From contig JAJEJU010000024.1 in the NCBI GenBank assembly GCA_021390615.1, positions 744,001-808,000 of the forward strand: DNA of 64,000 nucleotides. The letters run 5' to 3'. Position 1 is the stretch's first letter. Each line of letters starts with the position of its first letter. The notes beneath the pieces are model-generated. The model made no database searches, was not told the origin of the DNA, and worked only from the letters and a program-made list of their open reading frames with translations. Below, piece by piece: positions 46,446 through 54,896 of the stretch. A program made the translations under genes and the position numbers. The DNA comes from Rhodanobacteraceae bacterium ZG21-1 (lineage in GTDB: Bacteria; Pseudomonadota; Gammaproteobacteria; Xanthomonadales; Rhodanobacteraceae).

Positions 46446-49118
46446 TCAAGTCAGCGCCTTGATCCGATACAGTGCTTCCAGCGCCTCGCGTGGACTCAGT
46501 GCATCGGGTTCGATCGCCCGCACGGCTTCTTCCAGTGCCGACGGCGCTGTGGCGAACAGGCCGAGCTGCGGCGAGGCTTCGGCGGCCGCGCGACCGGCTG
46601 GCGGCGCCTTGGCGACGTGGCCATGCGCGCCGCGCTCCAGCTCGGCCAGTGTGCGCCGTGCCTCGGCCAGCACTGCTTTCGGTAGCCCCGCCAGCGCGGC
46701 CACTTGCAGGCCGAAGCTGCGGTTGGCCGGCCCCGGCTTGACCGCATGCATGAACACCAGTTGCTCGCCGTATTCCACCGCGTCCAGATGCACGTTGGCG
46801 ATGCCGGGATATTCGGTGGCCAGCTCGGTCAGTTCGAAGTAATGGGTGGCGAACAGCGTGTACGCGCGACTGCTGGCGGCCAGGTGCACGGCAGCCGCGC
46901 GCGCCAGCGAGAGCCCGTCGTAGGTGCTGGTGCCGCGGCCCACCTCGTCCATCAGCACCAGGCTGTGCTCGGTGGCGTTGTGCAGGATGTTGGCGGTTTC
47001 GCTCATCTCCACCATGAAGGTGGACTGGCCGCGCGAGAGGTCGTCGCCGGCGCCGATGCGGGTGAAGATGCGGTCGATCGGGCCGATCGTCGCGCGCGCG
47101 GCCGGCACGTAGCTGCCGATGTGCGCGAGCAGCACGATCAGCGCGTTCTGGCGCATGTAGGTGCTCTTGCCGCCCATGTTGGGGCCGGTGATTACCAGCA
47201 TGCGCACGGCGTCGTCGAGGATCAGGTCGTTCGGCTCGAACGGCTCTTCGCGCACCTTCTCGACCACCGGGTGGCGGCCGCGCTCGATCGCAATGCCGGG
47301 CGCGTCGGTCAGCTCGGGCGCGTTCCAGTTGAGCGTGTCGGCACGCTCGGCCAGATCGGCCAGCACGTCGAGCTCGGCGATGGCGCCGGCGGCGCGCTTG
47401 AGCGGTTCCAGCCGCTCGACCAGGGTGTCGAGCAAGGCTTCGTACAGGGCGCGTTCGCGCATCAGCGAGCGCTCTTTCGCCGACAGCACCTTGTCCTCGA
47501 AGGTCTTCAGTTCTTCGGTGATGTAGCGCTCGGCGTTCTTGGTGGTCTGTCGCCGCGTGTAATGCGTGGGCGCCTTGTCGGCCTGGCCCTTGCTGATCTC
47601 GATGTAGTAGCCATGCACGCGGTTGTAGCCGACCTTCAGGCTGGGAATGCCGCTGGCTGCCTTCTCGCGTTCCTCCAGCTCGACGAGGAACTGATCGGCG
47701 TGCGTAGACAGGCGGCGCAGCTCGTCCAGCTCGGCGTCGTAGCCGTCGGCGATGACGCCGCCATCGCGCTGCAGCGCCGGCGGTTGCGGCACGACGGCGC
47801 GGACCAGCAAGGCGACGCTGTCGGCGTGGTCGCCGATGCGCTCGACCAGGCTGGCCAGCAGGGGCGATGGCTCCTGCGGCAGTGCATGGCCCTGCGCGGC
47901 CGCTTGCTGATCGTCGTGATCGAAGATCAGCGCGCTGAGCGCAGGCGCGGCGGCGAGCCCGTCGCGCAGGGTGGACAGGTCGCGCGGCCGCGCGGAACGC
48001 AGCGCAACGCGGGCAAGGATGCGCTCCAGGTCGCCGATGCCGCGCAGCAGTTCGCGCAGCGGATGCTGCTGGCGCCGGTCGAGCAGGGCCGCGATGGCCT
48101 GGTGACGCAGCCGCAGCACCTCGCGCGAGCGCAGCGGCCGATTGAGCCAGCGGCGCAGCAGGCGCGCGCCCATCGGTGTCACGGTCTCGTCCAGCACGCC
48201 GAGCAAGGTGTGTTCGGTGCGCCCGCTGGGGTGCGTGTCCAGTTCCAGGTTGCGCCGCGTGGCGGCGTCCAGCGCGATGGTCTCACTGGCGCTTTCGACC
48301 GCCAGGCCGCTCAGGTGCGGCAGGGCGCTCTTCTGGGTTTCCTCGACATAGCCGAGCAGGCAGCCGGCGGCGGCGACGGCCAGCGGCATGTTGTCGACGC
48401 CGAAGCCGCCCAGGTCGCGCGTGCCGAAGAAGCGGTTCAAGCTGCGTCGCGCCGCGTCGGCATCGAAATGCCACGGCGGCCGCTTGCGCAGGCCGGGCAG
48501 GGCGCTGACCAGGCGAGGCCAGGCGATGTCCTCGCTGACCAGGGTTTCGGCTGGCTGCAGGCGCGCGAGCTCGGCGGACAGCGCTTCCGCGCTGCCGACC
48601 TCGCTGAGCAGGAAGCGCCCGCTGGACAGGTCGACCCAGGCCAGGCCGTAGGCGTTGTTCGCGCCGCCCGCGATGGCCAGCAGCAGATTGTCACGGCGTT
48701 CTTCCAGCAGCGCCGCATCGGTCACCGTACCCGGCGTGACCACGCGCACCACCTTGCGCTCGACGATGCCCTTGGCCAGCGCGGGATCGCCGATCTGTTC
48801 GCAGATCGCCACCGATTCGCCCAGCCGCACCAGCCGGGCCAGATAGTTCTCCACCGCGTGATAAGGCACGCCGGCCATCGGGATCGGTTGCCCGGCGGAC
48901 TGCCCGCGCTGGGTCAGGGTGATATCGAGCAGTCGCGCTGCCTTGCGCGCGTCGTCGTAGAACAGCTCGTAGAAATCGCCCATGCGGAAGAACAACAGCA
49001 CGTCCGGATGCTCGGCCTTGGCCGACAAGTACTGGCGCATCAATGGGGTGTGGGGCGGCACATCCGGCACAAATGGCTCAATGGTGCGGTTTTCGGCGGG
49101 TTTGTCGGTTGAGATCAT
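46446..49118 (-). CDS. mutS: DNA mismatch repair ATPase MutS
   Basis: An 890-residue mismatch recognition protein. The N-terminal mismatch-binding FxE is FYE in [13 protein letters not shown]; Walker A is GPNMGGKST, with the ABC-like signature downstream ([12 protein letters not shown]). The first about 22 residues ([16 protein letters not shown]...) are a non-conserved leader joined to the family sequence at HTPLMRQY. That junction coincides with the end of the integrative element at 49.0-54.3 kb, and a diverged second copy of the same N-terminal codons stands at 54271-54315. So the present promoter and start of mutS probably came with the element. No good ribosome binding site before 49118. 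Confidence 0.97.
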   Translation of the reverse strand: MISTDKPAENRTIEPFVPDVPPHTPLMRQYLSAKAEHPDVLLFFRMGDFYELFYDDARKAARLLDITLTQRGQSAGQPIPMAGVPYHAVENYLARLVRLGESVAICEQIGDPALAKGIVERKVVRVVTPGTVTDAALLEERRDNLLLAIAGGANNAYGLAWVDLSSGRFLLSEVGSAEALSAELARLQPAETLVSEDIAWPRLVSALPGLRKRPPWHFDADAARRSLNRFFGTRDLGGFGVDNMPLAVAAAGCLLGYVEETQKSALPHLSGLAVESASETIALDAATRRNLELDTHPSGRTEHTLLGVLDETVTPMGARLLRRWLNRPLRSREVLRLRHQAIAALLDRRQQHPLRELLRGIGDLERILARVALRSARPRDLSTLRDGLAAAPALSALIFDHDDQQAAAQGHALPQEPSPLLASLVERIGDHADSVALLVRAVVPQPPALQRDGGVIADGYDAELDELRRLSTHADQFLVELEEREKAASGIPSLKVGYNRVHGYYIEISKGQADKAPTHYTRRQTTKNAERYITEELKTFEDKVLSAKERSLMRERALYEALLDTLVERLEPLKRAAGAIAELDVLADLAERADTLNWNAPELTDAPGIAIERGRHPVVEKVREEPFEPNDLILDDAVRMLVITGPNMGGKSTYMRQNALIVLLAHIGSYVPAARATIGPIDRIFTRIGAGDDLSRGQSTFMVEMSETANILHNATEHSLVLMDEVGRGTSTYDGLSLARAAAVHLAASSRAYTLFATHYFELTELATEYPGIANVHLDAVEYGEQLVFMHAVKPGPANRSFGLQVAALAGLPKAVLAEARRTLAELERGAHGHVAKAPPAGRAAAEASPQLGLFATAPSALEEAVRAIEPDALSPREALEALYRIKALT
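49033..49040. repeat. Putative attL core
   Basis: TGGCGCAT within mutS codons for Met-Arg-Gln, identical to 54275-54282. To its right the gene sequence would be element-borne, to its left native. Confidence 0.55.
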
Positions 49119-49161
49119 TGGCTAAAAAGTAAGCAAAAAGGGCAGTTTTTGGCATATCCGT

Positions 49162-49256
49162 GTGTCCATTTTGCGTCATGGACACAGGAGTGGCGCCCCT
49201 TATGTGTCCACGATGCTGGTGTTGCATGATCATCCGCACAAAGGCCGTGGACACAT
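49162..49256. repeat. Inverted GTGTCCA repeats, possible integrase arm sites
   Basis: Four copies of GTGTCCA or its complement form two inverted pairs: GTGTCCAT (49162-49169) with ATGGACAC (49178-49185), and ATGTGTCCACG (49202-49212) with CGTGGACACAT (49246-49256). They lie between the attL core and the integrase-derived start. Further copies occur at 54135-54142 and 54196-54203 near the other end. Confidence 0.6.
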
Positions 49257-49260
49257 CGAA

Positions 49261-50790
49261 ATGGGCGCACCCCCAAAGTATCGACTATCACAGGCGCAGT
49301 TGCGGAGGTTGACCGTCGATCAACGCCCAGCGTTCGACGCGGCCGGTCGCACGATCCTCGTGCCCAACCCCAACCGCACGCCGTACCGTTTCGCCGACGG
49401 CAACCAAGGCGCACCGGGCGGCTTCACGATCTACGTCGGGCCGCAGGGTGCCCGCTACGAGGTGCGGACACGCATCAAGCCGGCGAAAGACAAGCCCGCC
49501 AAGGCGGTGCGCATTACGCTGGGCGCGCTGCGCGATCTGTCGCTCGCCACCGCTTACGAACTGGCCGGGCAGGATCGCACCACCGCGCGGCGGCTGAAAA
49601 TCGACCCGCGTGCGATCAATCAAAGCGAGCACGCGGCGCAGGAAGCACGCGGCACCACCGTCGGCGATGCGCTACGCGACTACATCACGCATCTGGAACG
49701 GCGGCAGACGGATGGCACAGCGAAGGCGAACGGCGTCGCGGGTGCACGCGATGCGCTGGCACGGCTGGAACGGCCCGAGGTTGGACTTGCGGGCGAAGCC
49801 GTTGCGGACATCACCGACGCGCGCCTCCGGACGGCGTGGATGGCGCTGCGGCAGTCCGCCATGATCCGATCCAACCGGATCGCCGCACCGCTGCGCGAGC
49901 GGCTGGCGCAGTACGACCGCAAGGACGCGCAGGCGTGGCAATCGCTGTCCGTGCACGCCGAGCACGCGCAGGCGGTGGCGGACATCGCGCGCGGCTTCAC
50001 CGCGCCGGCGGTGCCGCTCGATCAGCGCATTGTGCTCGCGCACACCCACGCCGACCGTGAGGCGCTGAACGCGGCCATTCGGCCGATCTTGCGGGAGCAA
50101 GGCGTGCTGACTGGCGACGAGTACGCCGTGCAGCAACCCGGCGGCGCGCTGGCGCTCGCTGTGGGTGATCGCGTCACGTTCGATAAGAACCACGCGTTTC
50201 GCGTGGAGCGCACCGACAAAGGCGCACGCGTGTCCGCTGATGCGCGCACGTGGGCAGCGGTGGATCAGGACGGGAAAGCACTCGATCAAGTGCGCGTCGT
50301 GAACGGCGGCGGCGCCACCGTGGAGGCGATCCGCGCGGAGAAAGACACGCACCGGATTACCGTGCGGCTACACAGTGATGATAAGAAAGTTGACGGTACG
50401 CGGTTGTCGTGGCTGGTGCAGAACGATGGCGCGACAAAAACGCCTGGCTTTGGGCATGCATATGCAACGACGGTGCATCGCGCGCAGGGGCAGACCATGC
50501 GGGACGTTTTCCATCTTGCCAACAGCGCCGCATCAAACAGCGCGGTGCTGGTTGCATTCACACGCATCAAAACCAACGGCGTCGGCACGTATCATCTTGC
50601 CGGCGATGCCGACAGCATCGACGCGCTCAAGGGCTACGCCATCGGACGGCTGGACGTGCAGCGCAATGCCATCGATCTGCAACGTGAAGCGGGGGCGCAA
50701 GTCGAAGCGCTGCACGGTCCAGAAGTGGCCTACGCGCCGGCTCTGATGAAGCGGCGCGGTACGGCGACAAGTTATGGGATCGGCGTATAA
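49261..50790 (+). CDS. Chimera: tyrosine-integrase N-terminus fused to relaxase helicase C-terminus
   Basis: A 509-residue open frame made of two unrelated parts. Residues about 1-215 look like the N-terminus of an ICE/phage-type tyrosine integrase: an arm-binding domain (GGFTIYVGPQGARYEVRTRIK, RITLGALRDLSLATAYELA) and the start of the core-binding domain (TTVGDALRDYITHL). The Arg-His-Arg-Tyr catalytic domain is absent. From about residue 220 the sequence matches the RecD-like end of TraA/MobA conjugative relaxases (VLAHTHADREALNAAIR, then FGHAYATTVHRAQGQT and the FTR arginine motif). Walker A and the nickase domain are absent. The junction is in frame, near 49910-49940. Most likely a deletion remnant with no enzymatic activity, though still open. 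Confidence 0.65.
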   Translation: MGAPPKYRLSQAQLRRLTVDQRPAFDAAGRTILVPNPNRTPYRFADGNQGAPGGFTIYVGPQGARYEVRTRIKPAKDKPAKAVRITLGALRDLSLATAYELAGQDRTTARRLKIDPRAINQSEHAAQEARGTTVGDALRDYITHLERRQTDGTAKANGVAGARDALARLERPEVGLAGEAVADITDARLRTAWMALRQSAMIRSNRIAAPLRERLAQYDRKDAQAWQSLSVHAEHAQAVADIARGFTAPAVPLDQRIVLAHTHADREALNAAIRPILREQGVLTGDEYAVQQPGGALALAVGDRVTFDKNHAFRVERTDKGARVSADARTWAAVDQDGKALDQVRVVNGGGATVEAIRAEKDTHRITVRLHSDDKKVDGTRLSWLVQNDGATKTPGFGHAYATTVHRAQGQTMRDVFHLANSAASNSAVLVAFTRIKTNGVGTYHLAGDADSIDALKGYAIGRLDVQRNAIDLQREAGAQVEALHGPEVAYAPALMKRRGTATSYGIGV

Positions 50791-50852
50791 TATGTTTTCA
50801 TCGGCGCTGTTCGTTACGAACACCCCGCCTTATTGAGCCAAGGAATGCCTCG

Positions 50853-51200
50853 ATGCCGACGATCCCGCCGCCGCCGGTTCCACAAAAACTGCGTGAGATG
50901 TTCAAGGACTACCCGGAGTTGATCCAGCGCTTACAGGGTGCTTTGGACGACTATGTAGATAGGCCTACTAGCGAACCATTTGATGGAGCAATCCTTGCCC
51001 TGCTCGACACGCTAAGTGCTTTGAGTTCGGAAGTCCGGGCCGGGTTGCAGGTTGCCGAGGCGAGTGGCGATGCAGTTGCCGTTGAACACCAACTACGGAA
51101 GAAAGCCGTATTGTTTAACGCGGGTCATATCGTTTTTGAACAAGTAGACATGGACGACTTATGGGATTATTTCGAGGAGGATAAGGGGTTATCCAAATGA
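50853..51200 (+). CDS. Small acidic protein, candidate zeta-toxin antitoxin/immunity
   Basis: A 115-residue soluble, mostly helical acidic protein; no signal peptide. The AAGGAA ribosome binding site is 7 bases before the ATG. Its stop overlaps the zeta-toxin start (ATGA), the classic antitoxin-toxin spacing. No family recognised. GC is noticeably lower than the surrounding chromosome, like the first 500 bases of the toxin gene, so the two may have been acquired together. Function is inferred from position only. Confidence 0.65.
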   Translation: MPTIPPPPVPQKLREMFKDYPELIQRLQGALDDYVDRPTSEPFDGAILALLDTLSALSSEVRAGLQVAEASGDAVAVEHQLRKKAVLFNAGHIVFEQVDMDDLWDYFEEDKGLSK

Positions 51201-54013
51201 CTAACCCTTCTGATCGCCTCGATCCCGAGGAGCATGCGCGAATATTTGCCGAGAAGGTGGTGCCGAACAGTGGTTTGAATGAGGCTCTTTCCCATGAGAG
51301 ACCGAAAGCCATCATTCTTGGTGGGCAGCCAGGGGCAGGCAAAGGGAATTTGATGCGGGCGGCTGAAGCCGAACTTCACGGTGACGTTGTCAAAATCGAT
51401 CCCGATGCACAGCGTGAAAATCATTCGCGCATTAAGGAATTCCAGTCGGAAAATCCCTACACTTGGTCCGATCGCACCCATGCGGATGCAAGTCAATGGG
51501 CTATTGAATTACGTGATGGATCCATCGCGGGCAAGAAAAATTTCATTTTCGACACCACGCTGAGCAATGGGCAGTCGACAGCATCTCTGATCAAGAAACT
51601 GCAAGCAAAGGGGTATGACGTCGAAGTCCGTGCTGTTGCGGCGCATAAGTTGGAAAGCGAGCACGGCGTTGATAGCCGTTTCTCAAAGCAATTCGATAAA
51701 GAAGGCCATGGCCGCTACGTCCCCGCCGACGTGCGCGATGCAATTTACGACAAGGTACCGGCCAGTCTGGACACGATCCGCTCGCGATCGGATGTGCCGA
51801 TCCGCCTGTACAACCGCGAAGGCAAAGAACTGTACGACAGTCGTCAGGATGCACGGTCGCCGGGGCAGGTTCTACAAGAAGCCCGCGAAGCGCGGTTGAC
51901 TGATCCGACGGTCACGCGCGATCTCAACCAAAATTGGAAAGAGCAACAGCAATGGCACGAACGCCTGCCCGAGACGATCCGGCAGAACCCGCATGTTGCG
52001 CCGGAAACGGCGCAGCGGCTGCTGGCCGAGCGCAGCGAATTGCACGTAGTCGAAGGCGTGCAGCGCGAGGCCGCGCAGGCGGCTAGTCTCGATTATGCGG
52101 TGCGCGTGCATCCTGCGGTGATGAAGGGCGTTGGTGCCCTTGGCGTTGCCGCTACCGCCTATGACGCAACGACAACGGCCGCGCGTACCTCCGACCTGCT
52201 GCATCAGGGCAACACCATTGGCGCGCAGTCGCAGGTGGAGCATTTCGCGGGGCGCAATGTAGGCGGCTGGGCGGGGGCGGTGGCCGGCGCGGAACTGGCT
52301 GGAGCGGCTGGCGTCGAGACCGGGCCGGCCGATTTGCTGATTGCGGGCGCAGGCGGCATCGTCGGTGCCGTGGCGGGCGACAAGATTGCCGACTGGCGCG
52401 ACCAGCAGCGCATCTACACTCAGGCCGATCCGCAAGGCCAGAACTGGCATCTCGATCCCAAACAGCCGCAGCAAGGATGGACGCGCGATCTGCCGCCGTT
52501 GCCCGGCACATCGCACGGCCAACACCTCACCGCCGAGCCGGCGCTCGCCAGCCGATTGACCTATCAAGCCAACAACGCCGCCGTCGAGCAGGCGATGGGC
52601 AGCCCGCCCACGCCGCGCGATCCGTACAGCCAGCCGGCCAGTGCGAAGGACGCCTCCAGTTTCGGCGATCCGCCGTGGCAACGCGACGCCGCCTCCGGGC
52701 AGTGGCAGCGCGAAATTCGCGCGCCTTTCGTCGAGCGCCAGCCCACGCCCGAGCCAAGGATGGAAACCGCCACACCGCAGCGGGCGGCGGAACTCGATAC
52801 CGCCGCGCAGAAAACGATGGCCGACAATCTGGCGCAGTCGCCGCGCGGCATCGCCCAGCACTATCAGGCTGCCTACGAACAGAACGGCTGGGCCAAGTTC
52901 GGCCCGATGCCGCAGGATGTCGCCGCCGCGTTGAAGGCACCCGAGAACACCCTGCAAGCGTCGAACGGCAAAACGTACACCCGCGAAGCGGACGGCCAAT
53001 GGAACACGCCGGGTCGGTTCTGGGGCACGAACGCAGCCGAAGGCAACATCCGCCATGAACTCGATGCCACCGCGCATCTGGCGGCCAACCCGCACGCGCC
53101 GTCCAGTCAGCAGCATGTGGCGGCCACGCCGGAAGTGCGTGCTCCGGCGCAGGCGGCTGCTCCGGTAGCGCCGCCGATCCCCGACCACCTGCGCGACTTC
53201 CGCCACCCCGATCATCCACAGAACGGGAACTACCAGACCATGCTCGGCCACGTGCATGCGATGGAGGACAAGGGGGGCATGCCGCACGGGCCGTACAGCG
53301 AGCGAGTGGCGGCCACTTTGGTGGATCGGCAGAGCGCCGATCATCTGGGGCAGGTCAGCCGGATTGAGATGCACGGCAAGGGCAAGGAGATGGCGATGCA
53401 CCTCATCACCCGTGGAGACCGTGACGCTCCCTATGCAGCGCAGGAAAACACCACCCGCGTTGGCGTGGGCGAGGCCACCGCAAGACCCGTCGAGCAGGTC
53501 AGCCGCGACTGGTCGAAACGGGAACTACCGCACATCCACCAAGTACAGGCCAAAGAGCCGGATGCGCCGGTCCGCGACCCTGCCACGCTCGACTTTACTG
53601 ATGCGCGGCGGCCCGATCATCCGCGTCATGCGCAATTCGAGACATTGCGCGAGCGCATCGGTGAGGCGTACAACAAATACGGCGTCGAACGCAGCGACGG
53701 TCAATTGGATCGCGCCACGGCTGCGGTGATGCACGACTTGCAGAAAAGCGACAGGAATTGGAAAGTGCCCGAACAGGTGGGGCTGGGAGTTGATCCGCAG
53801 ACTGGAAAGATAGGGCCGGACAGTAGCGTGTTCACTCATAACCCCCAGGCGTTCATGGGCGGCGTCACGATCACACAAGCGCCCGCTATGCAGCAGTCGG
53901 CCGAGGTGTCGTTCCAGCAGGCGAACCAAGTGGCCCAGGGCCAGGTGCGGGCAGCGCAGGAGCAGGCCGTGCAGGCGCAATCGCAGCCACAGCCGCAGGG
54001 GCCGGCGCGGTAA
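51197..54013 (+). CDS. Zeta-toxin effector with two XVIPCD-like secretion domains
   Basis: 938 residues. Residues about 30-230: zeta-toxin kinase fold, P-loop GGQPGAGKG (the usual Ser/Thr after Lys is Gly), the acidic KIDPDAQR, and later conserved Arg; such enzymes phosphorylate UDP-N-acetylglucosamine or related nucleotides. About 308-399: Gly/Ala-rich hydrophobic segment (GVGALGVAATAYDATTTAA, AGAVAGAELAGAAG). About 664-785 and 797-938: two modules each opening with RHPDHP or RRPDHP, a helical D-G-SER/SDGQLDRA block and a beta part (VSRIEMHGKGKEM; VGLGVDPQTGKIG), the second ending in a Gln-rich tail. This is the Xanthomonadales VirD4-interacting domain of type IV secretion effectors. No signal peptide. 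GC rises from about 50% to over 60% after about 51720. Confidence 0.8.
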   Translation: MTNPSDRLDPEEHARIFAEKVVPNSGLNEALSHERPKAIILGGQPGAGKGNLMRAAEAELHGDVVKIDPDAQRENHSRIKEFQSENPYTWSDRTHADASQWAIELRDGSIAGKKNFIFDTTLSNGQSTASLIKKLQAKGYDVEVRAVAAHKLESEHGVDSRFSKQFDKEGHGRYVPADVRDAIYDKVPASLDTIRSRSDVPIRLYNREGKELYDSRQDARSPGQVLQEAREARLTDPTVTRDLNQNWKEQQQWHERLPETIRQNPHVAPETAQRLLAERSELHVVEGVQREAAQAASLDYAVRVHPAVMKGVGALGVAATAYDATTTAARTSDLLHQGNTIGAQSQVEHFAGRNVGGWAGAVAGAELAGAAGVETGPADLLIAGAGGIVGAVAGDKIADWRDQQRIYTQADPQGQNWHLDPKQPQQGWTRDLPPLPGTSHGQHLTAEPALASRLTYQANNAAVEQAMGSPPTPRDPYSQPASAKDASSFGDPPWQRDAASGQWQREIRAPFVERQPTPEPRMETATPQRAAELDTAAQKTMADNLAQSPRGIAQHYQAAYEQNGWAKFGPMPQDVAAALKAPENTLQASNGKTYTREADGQWNTPGRFWGTNAAEGNIRHELDATAHLAANPHAPSSQQHVAATPEVRAPAQAAAPVAPPIPDHLRDFRHPDHPQNGNYQTMLGHVHAMEDKGGMPHGPYSERVAATLVDRQSADHLGQVSRIEMHGKGKEMAMHLITRGDRDAPYAAQENTTRVGVGEATARPVEQVSRDWSKRELPHIHQVQAKEPDAPVRDPATLDFTDARRPDHPRHAQFETLRERIGEAYNKYGVERSDGQLDRATAAVMHDLQKSDRNWKVPEQVGLGVDPQTGKIGPDSSVFTHNPQAFMGGVTITQAPAMQQSAEVSFQQANQVAQGQVRAAQEQAVQAQSQPQPQGPAR

Positions 54014-54134
54014 ACGGAAAGCGGGTTCAGCGCGGCGGAAATCGGACAGCGGTAGGGCGGTTTGGCTGCCTACATCCACGAGCAAATAGACGTCCAAACG
54101 ACCGGCGACTAAGGGCGAGGCCGGTTTCGGTGCC

Positions 54135-54212
54135 GTGTCCACTGGCTTTTTAACGGTTTTCCTGGTGGTTGGGCCGGGTTTCTGACGTCCGTATAGTGTC
54201 CATACGTCCATA
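54135..54212. repeat. GTGTCCA and GTCCRTA repeats near right end of element
   Basis: GTGTCCAC (54135-54142) and GTGTCCAT (54196-54203) repeat the left-end motif. GTCCGTA (54187-54193) and GTCCATA (54198-54204, 54206-54212) form a short direct-repeat array. Consistent with arm-type binding sites of the lost integrase or its regulator. Confidence 0.5.
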
Positions 54213-54232
54213 GTTATCTATAGTTAAGCCTT

Positions 54233-54256
54233 AAAATGGCTTTGTGAAGCCATTTT
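54233..54256. terminator. Bidirectional hairpin at right end of element
   Basis: AAAATGGCTT (54233-54242) and AAGCCATTTT (54247-54256) form a perfect 10-bp stem with a TGTG loop. The A-rich and T-rich flanks suit termination in both directions, separating the toxin gene from chromosomal sequence. Confidence 0.6.
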
Positions 54257-54270
54257 CAAATCATCCGCAT

Positions 54271-54315
54271 ATATTGGCGCATGAGGGGCGTGTGGTTTTT
54301 CAGATCATGAGGCAT
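54271..54315 (-). pseudogene. Displaced 5' end of mutS
   Basis: Read on the minus strand from ATG at 54315, this encodes [15 protein letters not shown], then leaves the mutS frame (MRMI and stop at 54256). HTPLMRQY is identical to the present MutS, while the DNA differs at 6 of 24 bases, mainly synonymous sites. The short six-residue leader resembles ordinary xanthomonad MutS starts better than the present 22-residue one. So this is probably the original start, cut off by insertion. Confidence 0.6.
54275..54282. repeat. Putative attR core
   Basis: Second copy of TGGCGCAT, flanked on the right by the displaced 5' codons of mutS. Confidence 0.55.
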
Positions 54316-54896
54316 GCGTTGTGCTTTTTTGTATTTATGGAATGGCGAGGAAGCGGGCTGCTGGCGGAACGGCAGGGCCAGGCCGAGCAGCGAGATGATA
54401 GCTCCTTGCGCCAGGGCGGCGCTGGAAGCACGAAGACATTTCGACACCTCACCGCCGAAGGGCACGGAGGATGGCCTGAGACTGCCTGGGTGCGATTTGG
54501 CGATAGTCGATCTATAACATCGCGCTTCGCTGGTTCGACCGAACATGGTCTGGCCGGCTTCCGCTACGATGCAGTGGGCGAGTCTTGGATCGCTGGGGAA
54601 ATCGATGCTGGGTACGCTTCGCACGCGGTCGGCCGTGCTGGTAGCCGTCGTGCATTTTTGGCCAAGTTATCTGACCGTCAAGGCGTCGGGATGCGCCGTC
54701 CCGGTACGCTTTCTCGTCAATTGCGGCAATGGCTCATTGACCGACGACAGATGTTTGCCGGAGAGCGTCGAAGGCCATGGGCAATCCGAGCCTCGTTACA
54801 TACGGACATTTCGGCGGACTCGCGGCCTCCTGCGTGGCTCTGGCTTTGGGCAGGCCAAGCGATCTCCGGCGCAGCGGCTTGAAGGGGGCGGTGTGA
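54316..54896. other. Gene-free region right of the element
   Basis: About 580 bases. It should contain the former mutS promoter (minus strand, CATAAATAC about 20 bases above the displaced ATG) and that of the following membrane-protein gene. Long frames on both strands (54244-54882 +, 54256-54624 -) lack family features apart from the mutS fragment. Confidence 0.4.

Larger units (their letters stand above)
49033..54282. mobile_element. Decayed integrative element in the 5' end of mutS
   Basis: About 5.2 kb. Evidence: the mutS coding start is duplicated at the two ends with mostly third-position differences; an identical 8-base core TGGCGCAT occurs at 49033-49040 and 54275-54282; an integrase-derived gene begins next to the left end; a relaxase-derived segment and a zeta-toxin effector fill the interior; GTGTCCA motifs cluster at both ends. 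The integrase lacks its catalytic domain and the relaxase lacks its nickase and Walker A parts, so the element should be immobile by itself. It probably derives from a conjugative element by an internal deletion. Confidence 0.65.

Noticed and set aside
46704..49112. 802-codon plus-strand frame opposite mutS
   Set aside because: Antisense shadow of an essential conserved gene.
49261..50790. Functional integrase
   Set aside because: No catalytic Arg-His-Arg-Tyr region remains; the C-terminal half is relaxase-like.
54244..54882. 212-codon plus-strand frame right of the element
   Set aside because: No family features or plausible ribosome binding site; it crosses the displaced mutS start read on the other strand.
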